From Phlebiopsis flavidoalba (taxonomy: Eukaryota; Basidiomycota; Agaricomycetes; Polyporales; Phanerochaetaceae), in assembly GCA_035772785.1 (NCBI GenBank), contig JAOCPU010000042.1, forward strand, positions 245,725 through 309,724: a stretch of DNA of 64,000 bases, given 5' to 3'. The position numbers and the translations under genes are program-made. The notes beneath the pieces were generated by a model, which saw only the letters and a program-made list of their open reading frames with translations, was not told the origin of the DNA and did not search any database. Of this stretch, positions 24,669-36,990 are shown piece after piece (position 1 is the first letter of the stretch; the number at the start of each line of letters is the position of its first letter).

Positions 24669-25682
24669 CGTGGCCGGATTATACCATACCTTCACAAGAG
24701 CTCGTTAGAAGGGAGTACTCATCGCGGTTCTACAATGAGACGCCCTCCCCTCCCCATACGCGCAAAACGGGGGGAAAGCCCTGTACGAAAGGCCGATAAT
24801 TCTGTGTTTCCCGTCCCTGAGAAGAGTCAGCTCGTCGTCTATATCGGGGGGGGAAATACGGCAGACTATGGTGGTGAGTAAGAGCTGTCCGCTGGGGATT
24901 CCAATGTCGAGCCGTGAGCCACAGGTGAGATTTTATAGTGAAAACGTGAAGGATAATTACGGGCCGTGGTACCGCACCCGTCCCAGAAACATACGCCCAC
25001 GCCGTTTCACCTCGAATAAGAAACGTTGGGCCCTATACACCGATGTCTAAATCCAGAGCAGTTCCCAAAGGGCTCTTGAAGCAAATTCCACGCTAATATG
25101 GCTGAAATACCAGTTCTGCATCGAAACTTCGCTATCCATCCGGGGGTACCGGGTCTTGAAGTTGCAGCGTATATCAGGAGGCCTCAACGGAAAGGCTGGA
25201 GGATGTGTGGCGAACTACTAAGAACCGTGGAATTCGATAGTTGTTGCTTGTCAAATTGAATACCGGGCGTGTTGAGATCCATAGCCAAATTGGACCACCA
25301 TAAAAAGGCTCGACCTTTCTCTCCCAAGTCCCATCAAGAAACCGTTACTCGGAACGTGAGCCAAACAGCGGCGCAATGTGTGCTGATGCAATAACTGTGT
25401 CGTGTGTAACCTCGTTGTCCGAACCGAGTTTTACGATCCTAGGTCATTATCCCCGAAGGTGTGTCTCTGTGGCATCCGCTCGGTGTCCGGGAGTCTTAGA
25501 CGTATCTATTATTAGGAGACAGGTCTCAGCTCGCGAGAAACAGAGGGCCGAACGTCGAGTTCTGCTATCCTCGCAGCGAACATGGTCAGGTTTACTGGCC
25601 GTATAAGGTCCACATGTCATTGATCTCTGTGACCCCCAGTCCCTCCCTGATGTAATACCTGAGTTAACAATCTAGTGAGTCA

Positions 25683-26636
25683 CTAATACGAGGACATACC
25701 CCGCCAATCATACTGAGCTTTGCGCAGGTACAGCAACGCTGACTTGGGATCACCCAGATTCACAGTAAATGCCGGCACGCACAACGCCCGTATCGGCTTC
25801 AAGCTGGCCTTGGCAGCAACGTGGGCGGACTTGAAATGTAATATGTAAAGGGTGTTATCGGTCACACGTTTGTCGAAGTAGAGTCTACCACTCTGATACC
25901 TGCGATATTCCTGTGAGCATACGTGGCCTCCGGGTCCAAGGAGATGTAACAAACCGCGTATGCTCTGAGACATATTGTCCGTCTCGAGTATTAGGTTCAC
26001 CATTCTAACCAAAACATTGTATAAATCTGCAGCAGATGGGCGGCTACAGGCACAAGGATCTTGCTCACCAGATATAACTATCACAAACTGTGTCCAGGTC
26101 CTTCGAACTCAAGCAAGGCAAACGGGGTGCCTTGACTCGTCAGTCGGTGCGAGAACTCGTGACGAAATACCCAGTCTCGCTCCTTCCGACCCCTGTGTAG
26201 AAATGAGTATTCGGTAAAAGGCATCAAGGCTCAATTCTCTCACTTACACTGGATTTGGTGGTTCGTTGAAGCTCTTGTATGGGTCAGGTATTCTTCCGCA
26301 CTTCTGAAGTAAGACGTGAACCTCAGTGAAGGAGGATCACCGTGCCGGTGCCTAAGTTCCAGCCTGAGTCATGCAGGTCTGAGGATGGAGATCTTGTGCA
26401 GTTGGCAAGCCTGCTCCTGCCTCCTTCCAGTACCATCGTCCCGTCAGAGTGCTTGTTGTGCTCGTCATGGCAGAATGAAAGGTACCAACATGCTGATCCA
26501 AATCAACGCGTAGAGAGATTGTCAATCTCTCAATATCCCGATGATTGACCCCAGGGATGTGAACGGTGTCCCGGAGCGTTGATGCCCCGCGTTGGATGAG
26601 GTTAACCTGAAGCTGAACCGTGGCGTTGTGTAACAA
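25683..26636 (-). CDS. Possible minus-strand gene, family not recognised
   Basis: Two minus-strand frames read coherently. One (26,636-26,352) contains QVNLIQRGASTLRDTVHIPG and LTISLRVDLDQHVGTFHSAM. The other (26,084-25,683) contains DLYNVLVRMVNLILETDNMS and LYILHFKSAHVAAKASLKPI. A GTAAGT...CACAG intron (about 26,248-26,181 on the minus strand) could join them. I recognise no motif or membrane segment. The pieces could belong to a larger gene, and the start and stop are unknown. Confidence 0.3.
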
Positions 26637-27436
26637 GATTGTGAGCCAGCAAGCTAATGTATGCGGACGTCTAGTGTGATCGTATCATATGCATATGTTA
26701 GGTCTTTTTTATGTCATCCTCGGGCTGGTACGCCGCTCCTTGTCTGTGGCATAAAGCTTCTTATTCTAGAACGTTAAACATGAGGGTCAGCGTTTGGTTG
26801 AAACAGTCATGGTACGTGCTGATAAATAGAAAACACTCGCACGGGGAGCGAAGACTACTCTACGAACGCGCCTGCGTTACTTTTGTGAGCACAGTGGCCT
26901 ACTGATGCCTGCCTTTCCAAATCGACGCTAGTGTCGAAATTCGAACCAGTCGCGGTAAAGTGTCACACGGCGATATGTACGCATACACCTCGTAGCGTGA
27001 CAGTGGATGCAGACAGCCGTAAACATCACTTGTAGGTGATGCAGGCCTCACACGAGGGCGACTCTCAAACACCGCGTCGAACCCGACGTGTTCGATTTTG
27101 GCGCCGACTATCCGCGGTCTATTCTCGCCGAGGAGCTCTTTTCCGTAGCTATAGAGCGCTGTCGACTAGAACTAGTTACCAGCTCGAATATTGAAAGACA
27201 TATTCGCTCGGGCAGCACGAAATGATTTTGTGGCTTTTTTTGTAATGTTGTATGATGAGTTTTTTGAGTCGAGGGAGCTTAGCAAACATTCGCTGCACGG
27301 TCCCGCAAGGGAAAACCCTTTGAGGGCGTTTGTGACCGATCGGGGGGGGGCCCACATGACCAGCCACGTGCCCAGGGGGGTGGTGCGGGGGGGGGGAGGG
27401 GCGCAGGGGGGTGGTTGAAGGTGACGCCGTGCTGTC

Positions 27437-27458
27437 TAGAATTGTTTCCGTGGGAAAT
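27437..27458 (+). promoter_or_regulatory. Possible heat-shock element upstream of hsp60
   Basis: GAATTGTTTCCGTGGGAA contains alternating GAA, TTC and GAA blocks, a loose match to the heat-shock-factor site, about 100 bp upstream of the Hsp60 start. Spacing between the blocks is not the canonical 5 bp throughout, so this is only a suggestion supported by the gene's identity. Confidence 0.3.
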
Positions 27459-27549
27459 ATACGTGTCAAAAAAGAGTCTGGACGCAATCGGGCGCCTGCA
27501 CGTCGAGTTCCCTTTCCTCTCCACTGCCATCTTCCACATTTTGCTCGCC

Positions 27550-29561
27550 ATGGCAAGCCACCCTTCTCGTCAACAATCACTCTACACCCTCGCGCGTGTG
27601 CGCCGTTTTCAGCCGACAAAAGGCTGGCCACGCGTCGCAGCCATCTGCTCGCCCAGGCGGTGCCACACAAGGAGATTCAAGTTCTCCAAACGATGGTCGC
27701 GCTAGCATACCTTAAGGGTGTTGACGGTGTTGGCGGACGCCGTCAGTGTGACCGCCTTTGGTCCCAAGGGCCGCACACGTCATCATTGAGCAGTCGTTTG
27801 GTCTGGTCCCAAATCACCAAGGTGGGTGGATGTCCTCAACATTATGCTCTGTCACGCGCAAATGCTGGACTGATCCATCCAGTACGGCGTCACGTAGTCG
27901 TGCGAAGGTCCATCTCCCTGAAGGACAAGTTTCGAGAACCATTTGGTATGCACTCGGGTATGTTGTTGTGCGCGTATTGTAGGGACTCACTATACTGACA
28001 AGCTATTCCATAGCCTTGTCCCAGGATGTCGCGCGAGAAGACCAACGAGATTGCTGGTGACGGCACTACGACCTCGCGACCGTCCTCCGCCCGTGCTATT
28101 TACCTCCGAGGGTGTCAAGAACGTCGCTGCTGGCTGCAACCCAATGGACCTCCGCCGCGGCTCACAGGCCGCCGTTGACCGTGTCGTTGAGTCTCTTGTC
28201 GTCGCAGGCAAAGACTATCACCACCACCGCCGAGATTGCCCAGGTCTGCGACTATCTCCGCAAACGGCCGACACCCCACCGTCGGCAACCTTATTGCGCA
28301 AGCACTCTATGGAGAGAAGGTTGGCAAGCGAGGGTGTCATCACCGTGAAGGAGGGTCGTACCATTGAGGACTGAGATTGAGATCACCGAGGGCATGCGCT
28401 TCGACCGTGGTTTCACGTCACCAGGTACTTTGTTACCGACGTCAAGACCCCAGAAGGTCGAGTTTGAGAAGCCGCTCATCCTCGCCTCAGCGAGAAGAAG
28501 ATCTCCGCCCTCCAGGATATCCTCCCTTCGCTCGAAACCGCTGCTCAACAGCGCCGTCCATTGCTTGTCATCGCTGAGGACGTCGACGGCGAGGCCCTTG
28601 CTGCGTGCATCCTCAACAAGCTTCGCGGCCAGCTCCAGGTCTGTGTTGTCAAGGCTCCCGGCTTTGGTGACAACCGCAAGTCTATCCTTGTGTGACCTCG
28701 CCATCCTCACCGGTGGCACTGTCTTCACCGATGAGCTCGACATCAAGCTTGAGCGCGCGACTCCCGACATGCTCGGCACGACCGGCTTATTCCGTCACCC
28801 GTCACGCAAGGACGACACCATCATCCTCAACGGCGACGGTTCCAAGGATGCTATCCAGGCCCGCTGCGAACAGATTCGTGCGCTCATTGCCGACCCCACT
28901 ACCAGCGAGTTCGATCGCACTAAGCTCCAGGAGCGTCTCGCGAAGCTCAGCGGGAGGTGTTGCCGTCATTAAGGTCGGTGGCAAGCTCTGAGGTTGAGGT
29001 CGGCGAGAAGAAGGACCGCTACGACGATGCCCTGAACGCGACTCGCGCTGCCGTTGAGGAGGGTATCCTCCCCGGTTTTTGGTGGTGTCGCTCTCCTCAA
29101 GGCATCGCTCATGCTCGCGTCGAACAGCCCTGGAGCTGCTGCTGCTCTGCCCACTTCCCCCGACGCCAAGCCCGTTGCCACCACCAACTTCGACCAGGAT
29201 CTCGGCGTCCAGATCATCCGCCGCGCTCTCACCTACCCCGCCCGCACGATCTACAAGAATGCCGGCGAGGAGGCGTCCGTCATTGTCGGTACCCTCCAGA
29301 CGCAGTACGCTACATCGGACAAGTTCGCTATGGGCTACGACGCTAGCAAGGGCCAGTACGTCGACATGATCCAGGCGGGTATCGTTGACCCCTCAAGGGT
29401 CGTCCGCACCGCGCTCGTCGACGCGGCCGGCGTCGCATTCGCTGTTTGACACCACCTTCGGAGGCTTGCGTCGTCGAGGCACCGGAGGAGAAGCCTGCTG
29501 GTGGTATGGGTGGTGGTATGGGTGGTATGTGGCGGTAATGGGTGGCATGGGTGGCTTCTAA
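27550..29561 (+). CDS. hsp60: Mitochondrial chaperonin Hsp60 (GroEL family)
   Basis: This encodes the mitochondrial matrix chaperonin that folds imported proteins in an ATP-driven ring. The start CTCGCC-ATGG at 27,550 leads into an Arg/Ser-rich presequence. Recognisable segments in order are [13 protein letters not shown] and GPKGR with IIEQSFG (27,713-27,810), SLKDKF (27,913-27,930), [10 protein letters not shown] (28,045-28,075, the ATP-binding signature), [20 protein letters not shown] (28,110-28,165), EGMRFDRGF (28,390), [20 protein letters not shown] (28,565), [12 protein letters not shown] (28,655), [13 protein letters not shown] (29,055), [13 protein letters not shown] (29,265) and [14 protein letters not shown] (29,375). 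It ends in the Gly-Gly-Met tail characteristic of mitochondrial Hsp60, stop at 29,559. Introns with GT-AG ends lie at about 27,823-27,882 and 27,947-28,014. Frame breaks near 28,070, 28,220, 28,445, 28,695, 28,965, 29,080 and 29,445 in an essential gene point to assembly error rather than decay. Confidence 0.93.
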
Positions 29562-30236
29562 GCAGGCATAGGGCCCGTGATGTTGATGAGTGTGCGTAGC
29601 GCGATATCGCAGCGTGCACTCGTCACTCGTCGGATTTCTGGTTGGTTGGATTCTAGGACGCCAAAAAAGTATTCTACCCTCTGCTGCATCTCATTGTCTG
29701 CTCTCGCACGTCACACATATCACGCATTACTCCACTACGCCCTTGTGTCTCTTTGTCGCTACTCGTTGTTCTGCTGTTTTTACATGTACCTTACGATGTC
29801 TCACTAGTACGCCACGTTATGCTCGCCGCAATGCAACCACCTCTCACTACATTACGTGATATTCCCCCCGGTCTGATACCCGCCTCCTGAAAGCGAGGTC
29901 TTCGCATTTCGCAAGTCTCACACAAGCAATGACTTGCTTCGACATGTTTCGCTGCCACGATTGTCTACCTGAGTCAATGAGGCGTACGTGGGATGTAGAA
30001 GATGACGTGAATCCAATCGAAGCGCGTACATCACACGAACAGGCTAGCGCTTCGAGGAGGGATTTTTGAAAGTGGGGGGGTCGAGCTTTAATTTCGAGAT
30101 GGCACGATGTCAACTGGTCCGCTTCTTATATCTGGCAGTCTCACTTACGGGCTGTCTCTTACCATAACCCACACACACTCCCCAGCCCTCCCATCTCCCA
30201 CTCCCAGGCCTCTAAAGAACTTCCAGCACGTCGAAA
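29562..30236. other. Intergenic region between hsp60 and the FPP synthase gene
   Basis: Probably the 3' region of hsp60 and the promoter of the next gene. It is pyrimidine-rich just upstream of 30,237 (ACACACACTCCCCAGCCCTC), as is common before basidiomycete start codons. No gene is seen. Confidence 0.5.
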
Positions 30237-31531
30237 ATGTCGTCCAAGGCTGAGAAACGCGCGAAGTTCGAGCATGTATTCGAGGTAATTCGTGAGGAGC
30301 TCGTTGCGTACTTCAAGGCCCAGGGCATGCCAGCGGATGCGACAGAATGGTACACGAAGGTACGCACCTCTTCATGTCGCTCTCCCGGAGGCTCACGCAA
30401 TGGCTTTTAGAATCTTGACTACAATGTCCCGGGTGGAAAGCTCAACCGCGGGCTGTCGGTGGTGGATAGCGTAGAGATTCTGAAGGGTCGCACGCTCAGT
30501 GAAGATGAATACTTCAAGGCTGCAGTGCTCGGTTGGTGCGTCGAGCTAGTGAGTACCCTGTTCCACGCGATCGCGTGAGGCTCTCTGAAGCCCGTCCAGC
30601 TGCAAGCATTTTTCCTCGTGTCGGACGACGTAATGGACTCGAGCATCACGCGACGCGGTCAACCGTGCTGGTACCGTAACGACGGTGTCGGTCTCGTCGC
30701 GCGATAAAAAACGATGCTTTCATTCTTGAGGCGGCAATATATTGGGCTGCTGAAGAAGCACTTCCGCGAGGACCCGTCATACGTGAACCTCCTTGAGCTC
30801 TTCCACGAGGTACGTGGCCTTTACACGCGGCTGAACCTTTTATTTGCTGATACCTCCGAATATTACCTAGACAAGCTTCCAGACGGAAATGGGCCAGTTG
30901 CTTGACTTGATCACGGCACCAGAGGATCACGTCGATCTGAGCAAATTCTCACTAGAGAGGTATTTCACGCGTTTCCCTTGCATTTACACTCGCTCATACT
31001 TTCTTCAGGCATCGTCTGATTGTTATCTACAAGACCGCGTTCTACTCCTTCTACCTCCCCGTCGCGCTCGCGATGTATCTCTGCGGAATCTCACACCAGG
31101 CGACATCGGACCCGTACGCGCTCGCATCCTCGATTCTCATCCCGCTCGGCGAGTACTTCCAGGTGCAGGACGACTATCTCGACTTCTCGGGCACTCCAGA
31201 GCAGATTGGCAAAATCGGCACGGATATTGTCGATAACAAGTGCTCGTGGTGTGTCAACACCGCACTTGCGCTCGCGAGTCCCGCCCAACGAGCGGAGCTT
31301 GACGCACACTATGGTCGCAAGAATCCCGAGTCTGAGGCTCGCGTGAAGAAGATCTTTGTTGCAGTTGGTGTGCACGAGAAATACGCGGCATACGAAGAGG
31401 ACGCGTACCGGCGCATCATGGGCCTCATCGAGACGATCCCTGAACAGGGACTCGGCAAGGACGGGGAAGTAAAGCTGCAGCGTGCAGTGTTCAAAAGCTT
31501 CCTCGACAAGATCTACAAACGACAGAAGTAG
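30237..31531 (+). CDS. Farnesyl diphosphate synthase
   Basis: This condenses dimethylallyl and geranyl diphosphate with isopentenyl diphosphate to give farnesyl diphosphate, the precursor of ergosterol, dolichols and sesquiterpenes. It acts in the cytosol. The start at 30,237 gives [20 protein letters not shown]. Introns follow TEWYTK (about 30,361-30,409), the GWCVEL segment (about 30,549-30,599), NLLELFHE (about 30,810-30,870) and KFSLER (about 30,961-31,010). The first aspartate-rich motif is DDVMD (30,626-30,640), and the second is DDYLDF (31,168-31,185) in [20 protein letters not shown]. Next come [12 protein letters not shown] and the C-terminal KIYKRQK, a typical end for eukaryotic FPP synthases, with the stop at 31,529. 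The joined length is about 340-350 residues, as expected. A single extra A near 30,707 breaks the frame. Confidence 0.93.
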
Positions 31532-31891
31532 CTTGATTGGTTTTGCTGGGAAAAAGGTGTAGCCTGTTTTTGGTCGATGTTATGGATAGATGGGACTTCG
31601 TTTCATTCTTGCGCTGTTCTCTTGATGATAAGTAGCTGGTCCTAGGACGTTAGAATGACGGACTCAACCTCATAAATGGTTCACCAGCTCTCTGGTGTTC
31701 CCTCCGTCGCATCGTGAAATGAGATATTGCTCTCAAGCATGAACGATGCGCAGTGGTCAGCCAGTCAGCATGCATAGTCAGGACTCGGGACTCAGCAATC
31801 AGACGCGTCGATCACACGGGTACTTGACGCGTCGTGTGTCTTTCTCACCGCAACCACCCCCACCAGTCTGCACCCCGCTCGTCTCTGTCGC
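31532..31891. other. Intergenic region
   Basis: Short spacer between two plus-strand genes, with a pyrimidine-rich stretch ahead of the next start codon. No additional gene is seen. Confidence 0.5.
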
Positions 31892-33457
31892 ATGGCTCCG
31901 CTGTCAGGCATTCGCGTTGTCGAGGTAGTTCACTTTGTATACGAGTTGGACTCGGTTTCACACTTTGCAGTTTGCAGGTCTTGCACCGGGTCCATTTACG
32001 GGTCTCGTACTTGCCGATTGGGGCGCCGACGTAATACGGGTTGACCGACCAGATGTCAAGTCTTCAGATACTCTCGCGCGAGGGAAACGTTCAGTCATCC
32101 TAGACTTGAAGTCATCGCAGGGTGTAGGAATTGCACGGACCCTTGTCGAGGCTGCGGATGTATTGGTGGACCCGTTCAGACCAGGAGTGCTAGAGAGAGT
32201 GGGATTGGGACCGGAGGTCTTGTTTTTTGGGGATCAAGGAAAGAACACGAGGCTCGTATATGCTCGATTAGCCGGGTGAGTAAAGACCCCGCATGTTCTG
32301 AGGGACGCTCTAACTGGCTGCGTGCGCTGTTAGATATCCATCAAACGGTTTGTCCGCGAATCGCTGGACCGTTTACGATAGTGAATAACAAATTACAGGC
32401 CCACATAGGGATATGGCAGGTGCGCTTCATTGTCTCGAGCGTGGTCTTCGTCTCACCGTTTCACGCGGTAGGTCATGACATCAACTACTTGCCCTTAGCG
32501 GCGTTCTTTCTGCATGTTACTCTCTCCCATGCAACTATATCTTGATGATTTATCTAGCCGACTAGATGCTCCCTGGCACATCGTCAAAACCAGCATTTCC
32601 TCTCAATTTACTTGCCGATTTCGGTGGTGGAGGGTTGACCTGCGCGCTCGGTGTTCTGCTAGCTCTCTTGGAGCGTACGCAGTCGGGTCTTGGACAGATT
32701 GTTTCGACTGATATGGTGCGTATCCTGAATCGGCTTAAGCATATGCACACATTAACCCCATTCCTCTAACAGGTCTCGGGCACGCGCTATCTTTCAACGT
32801 ATCCTTTGGCCCATTCCCTCTCTCCGAACTCTTCATTCTTTGGTTCCCCATTCCCTCGTTCCCCACCACCGGACTCAAAGGACCCAACAAGACGAATGAC
32901 TCACACTCTTGATGGTGGCTGTCCATTCTATGCAGTGTACACATGCGCAGATGGGCGCTGGATAAGCATCGGGTGTCTTGAACCCCAATTCTACGCCACT
33001 TTCTTGAATATATTTCTCGGAGTCCTCCCGGAGAACCTTTTGAGCTGGAAACCAAAACTCACAGAGCAATATGACAAGTCTCAATGGCCTGCACTCTCCC
33101 ACTTGCTAGAGCATGGATTCCGTCTATTTGAAAGGGACCAATGGGCAAAAATATTTCATGGTGTGTGCTCTTCAATGCATGTCATTCAGAAAGCTCAACA
33201 GTGATTATAACAAAGGGAGTGATGCCTGTGTGGTGCCTGTTCTTTCACCTGCGGAGGCTTCCGTTCTTACCACCAGTGCAACATCTATAATGCCTGCACC
33301 TCATCCCTTGCTTTCTCGAACACCAGCAAACCAGCCTGCAACATCAAGGAATCTGTGGGAAAATGAGGGATCACTTGAACCAGGAAGACACACTGCTGAG
33401 GTGATTGGAGAATGGTTGGGAGCAAGCAAAGCAGAAGCAATGGATATGGGGTGTTGA
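31892..33457 (+). CDS. Alpha-methylacyl-CoA racemase / CoA-transferase family III protein
   Basis: A family III CoA-transferase fold enzyme closest to alpha-methylacyl-CoA racemase, which epimerises 2-methyl-branched acyl-CoAs for peroxisomal or mitochondrial beta-oxidation. The start GTCGC-ATGG at 31,892 gives [10 protein letters not shown]. An intron (31,926-31,977) separates it from [20 protein letters not shown] with VIRVDRP, the hallmark N-terminus. Then come [34 protein letters not shown] and LVYARLAG. After another intron, GHDINYL (32,470), [13 protein letters not shown] (32,600) and GQIVSTDMV (32,690) follow, and then a long exon with [20 protein letters not shown] (32,915-32,975). 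The last exon contains [23 protein letters not shown] and [13 protein letters not shown], stop at 33,455. The catalytic Asp lies in the GHDINY segment by analogy with the family. Intron borders between 32,280 and 32,760 are uncertain. Confidence 0.88.
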
Positions 33458-33736
33458 GAAACTCTGTAAACAAAAGGCTAAGCTATGACCTCATGTTGAC
33501 AGTTGTATAATCAAACTGGGTCTAAAGACACCTTGATAGAGGTTGTACTATATGGTACAGAATCTGAAGTGAGTTGCTGTATTAAATATTGTACTTTTCT
33601 GACCAAACCAACAAATGCACTGAAATTGCCTTTTCTAATGACTTTACAAACTAGACAGAAGCACCAAAATTGCCTTTTATTGAAAATTGCTATAACATGT
33701 AATGTCTGGTTTGGCTAAAACAGTAAACAGTCTTAG

Positions 33737-34172
33737 ACACCCCAATGATACAACCCCCCAGTGAGACACCTGCCTGTTATAGTAGGCAGAAGCACCAGAA
33801 ATAAGCTATTTGCAATGTGTCAGTCTTGAATGGGCTCATTACTCAATTCCCTGTTATTCATGTTGGATAACTACCGATATATGTGTATCGTGAGTCTCAG
33901 GTGTGCTGTGACTGTGAAAGAACAGAAAAAATCTATATACTGTCCAGGAAACAGCTTACTTAAGACTAGGACATGGGAAAATATCCGTAAATTTGGCCTG
34001 TTTCTGGCCTACATAGTTTAACAAGTGTATACACTGCATTTGTGACTCTAATTTCACCAAACTACTCTAGTAGTTTGCCTTCATTGGCTGGTCTTGCTAG
34101 GTGTGTACAAGGCACTTCTGCCTAACATAATAGGCAGGTGTCTCACTGAAGAGGTGGTATCATCAGGGTGTC
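33737..34172. mobile_element. Inverted-repeat (MITE-like) element
   Basis: A left arm beginning CTTAGACACCC (33,737) and running through AGTGAGACACCTGCCTGTTA and TAGTAGGCAGAAGCACC (to about 33,800) is mirrored by a right arm (about 34,108-34,172) that ends GGGTGTCTAAG. The arms are about 65-70 bp with roughly 85 percent identity by eye, enclosing about 300 bp without a gene. This is the architecture of a non-autonomous DNA transposon or fold-back element. I could not identify a clear target-site duplication. A partial copy of the arm end may occur at 33,515-33,545. Confidence 0.6.
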
Positions 34173-35525
34173 TAAGGCTGTGGTAGTATGAGTTGTTATA
34201 TTAATATAATAATATATTTTTTCTAACAACATATTATTCATTATAGCTTTCATTACTGAAATTATATTTATTATGATGAACTATATTGGATGGAAATTAC
34301 AATGAATTTATATATATATATCACAGTTGAATATAAAAAATGACATGACATAAAATTAGCTAATTTACAACAAGTGGTTTTTATTTTTTATTACTATTTA
34401 CAATGAGTTCCTTTGTATAATATTTTTTAAAAGTGGGGAATTTTTATTATAGTCAACTGTGAAAGATTTTAGATTTATTAGAACTATTTGGTACTATATC
34501 TAAATAAAAGTTGTTAAAATAACATGAGATTGCCTTAAGCAAACTTACTTAATTCAGCTTTGAATAATTATACAAACATGTCTATTTTTTGTTTACTTCA
34601 CCACTTACTGTTTCATTTTGCTTTTATCAGTTATTATTATTGAAGTATCTTTATATTAGTTTTATTGGTGAATGGAATATAATTCTAATAGTTGAATTAA
34701 AGTCCAAGTGCAGTTTAATGTCAGTATCTTTTGCTTAGCTAGCAAAGCTTGAGCTAATAGTCTGACATGTTTGATTGAGCTATTATACAAACTGTATTAT
34801 GAAAAAAGATCAAAATTCATGCCTACCATTTTTTACCATAATGAAATGTAAAATCAAATATTTTTGTTAATTCATTATTCATAATTTATTAAAGTATGAT
34901 GGTTATTAAAAATAGCACTTTTTTTATATAATTAGATAATTGACAAATAATCTATTTACATATTTCTAATGTAACATCAAAAGCTTTTCTTCTTTAAAGA
35001 TAATTTCATTAATAATTTAACACTTTATGCCTATATTAATTCTTTTTTTACAAAGTGATTTTAAAAACAACTCTGTGTAAGTATACCGTCTAGCAACTTA
35101 TCCAATTTGTATGTGTATATTTATATAAGCTGTCTGTTTTCTGTTTTTTCACTGTCGTCTTGCTTTTGTTAATTCATCATGAATCTCAGCTTGTACCATT
35201 GTACCCATGGTTTATCTCATTGTCTAATCAAGCGTGGTTCTAACAACTTTACCCAAATTTGACTGCATAACTGGCGCTAGTATTTTCTGCTTAATTAGCA
35301 AAGTTCCACTATATAATTGATATTTTAAATATTGTTTGGGTTTAGAAATATTGTTTGAGCGGTGAATAGTATATGAATACTTTTATTTAACTAGCTTATA
35401 CTTTTGATCAGTCAGCTATACTTCAAATTAAACTGGCTCTTTTTGACGTCAAATTATCTAAAATAGATTGCATTTTAATAAATTAGCTATATTTAAGCAT
35501 AAATTGAATTGTATTTAAACTAGCA

Positions 35526-35546
35526 CTTGCCGTGCTCCGCACGGGT
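35526..35546. repeat. Short GC-rich hairpin
   Basis: GCCGTGC-TCC-GCACGG forms a strong stem-loop in an otherwise AT-rich setting. Similar hairpins end some DNA transposons, so this may mark the border of the GC-rich island 35,520-36,080. Confidence 0.4.
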
Positions 35547-35837
35547 TTGCACAATTGCCCGCTATTCAGTGGAATGTGAAAACGAATTAATAGAAATGAT
35601 TATAAGGCTCAGATAAGCAGCCTGTGAACTTGCGGCCTTCTATGAATGTCAGATCAAACAGACAGCCGCTGCGCCCCTGGTCAGAGACCCACAGATTCAC
35701 AGTCCCCTTGAGCCCATACACATGTACATTGACACTTATCCACTTATGCGGCACCTGTCCGAGAGTTGCACCAAGTATGCATCTTCCTGCTGGCACCAAG
35801 GTAAGTACCACGTGCACCTTGAGCTTAGCAGTCAGCA

Positions 35838-36080
35838 ACCCGGACATATGCACGGTAGCCCGGACATATAGCATACTCAGTAGCCCGGACATGTATCATG
35901 CCCAGTAGCCCCGGACATGTATCATGCCCAGTTTAGCGCTTATTTGCAAGATATGTGCTACCATAATAATGGGATGTGTGCATCATTATAAGTAGTCCTG
36001 GGCGTGCTACATGTCCGGGCTACTGGGCATGTTACATGTCCGGGCTACTGGGCATGATACATGTCGGGGCTACCTACTGG
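35838..36080. repeat. Inverted array of a ~25-bp unit containing AGCCCGGACATGT
   Basis: The left arm (35,838-35,932) holds four head-to-tail units of the pattern GTAGCCCGGACATGTATCAT plus GCCCA. After a ~68-bp centre, the right arm (36,000-36,080) holds three units in the opposite orientation (ACATGTCCGGGCTACTGGGC). The pair can fold into an ~80-bp imperfect stem. The arms are both tandem and inverted, which suggests terminal repeats of a small mobile element or a cruciform-forming site. Confidence 0.7.
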
Positions 36081-36759
36081 ACAATAAACATCTGAATTTG
36101 ACACTATGAATGGCACGCATATTGGCCCAGCAGCACAATTGCACGGCGGCGCTACACATTGCTCATGCGCTTGTTGAGCAGGTTGATGGCATGTTTGATG
36201 GCACGTTGAGCAGCCAATCAGCTTTGTCCTTTGTCTCTGCTTCTTGTCTCGGTGATCTCGGGTTGCAACTACTTTATATAAGTAAGATAACTAAGTAAGC
36301 ATTGTTATTAAATTTTATATTTCGAAAAAATAAAGTAAGTCTCTCTCTATTTCAATATATATCTGTATAAGCCAATAAAAATATAATAAAGTAAAATACA
36401 ATAAATGTATAAATAGTGGCAAAATGAGAAAATATCAGAACAAGCTGCTAATTAGAACCATAATAATTCTGTTCTGTATATATATAGAAATAGTGAAAAA
36501 TGCCTTATATATTGTGATGAGCATTTGTCTATGTGGACTATGAGCACAAAAAAACCAACCAGTTGGATTACTGAAACAGCCTATAGAGTATTTTTCAAGT
36601 GAACAGGGCTGCTTCAATATGCAACGTGTTGCAAAATACAAAACAGGATAGAGTAGAAAAAGATAAGCATTCTGTTAACCAAAGTTGAGCTCAGATATTG
36701 TAGAATGGTCAGAGAAAATGAATAGAAAGAGGTGCTACTTTTGATTGAATTGAAAGTAG

Positions 36760-36990
36760 CTTAAAAATAGCTTGCAAATGAGTTTGTAAAATGTATATAT
36801 ATACATGTAATTTGCTAGTGCATTTGCAAGTTTCTCACACTAATTAGCTTACAAATATGCTTGCAAAATAAATATATATATTAATTTCTGACTGCATTTG
36901 CAGGTTCCCACACAAATTAGCTTGCAAATGTACTTGCAAATTAATATATATATATTGTTTTGCAAGGGACTTTGCAAGCAGATTCATGGG
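36760..36990. repeat. AT-rich tandem repeats with TTGCAAAT words
   Basis: Three imperfect units of about 75-85 bp, each with AGCTTGCAAATG or AGCTTACAAATA, an AT dinucleotide run, and CATTTGCA followed by CACA. TTGCAAAT and ATTTGCAA occur in both orientations, giving weak local fold-back. Confidence 0.55.

Larger units (their letters stand above)
22031..27549. other. Long gene-poor stretch with scattered coding-like frames
   Basis: I recognise no gene family here. Two points have some coherence: minus-strand frames at 25,683-26,636 (listed separately) and a minus-strand frame at 23,844-24,089 followed by a hydrophobic stretch. A 130-bp polypurine tract lies at 24,540-24,668. A G-rich stretch (27,342-27,417) and a palindrome CGAATAT...ATATTCG (27,184-27,210) lie in the upstream region of hsp60. 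Confidence 0.4.
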
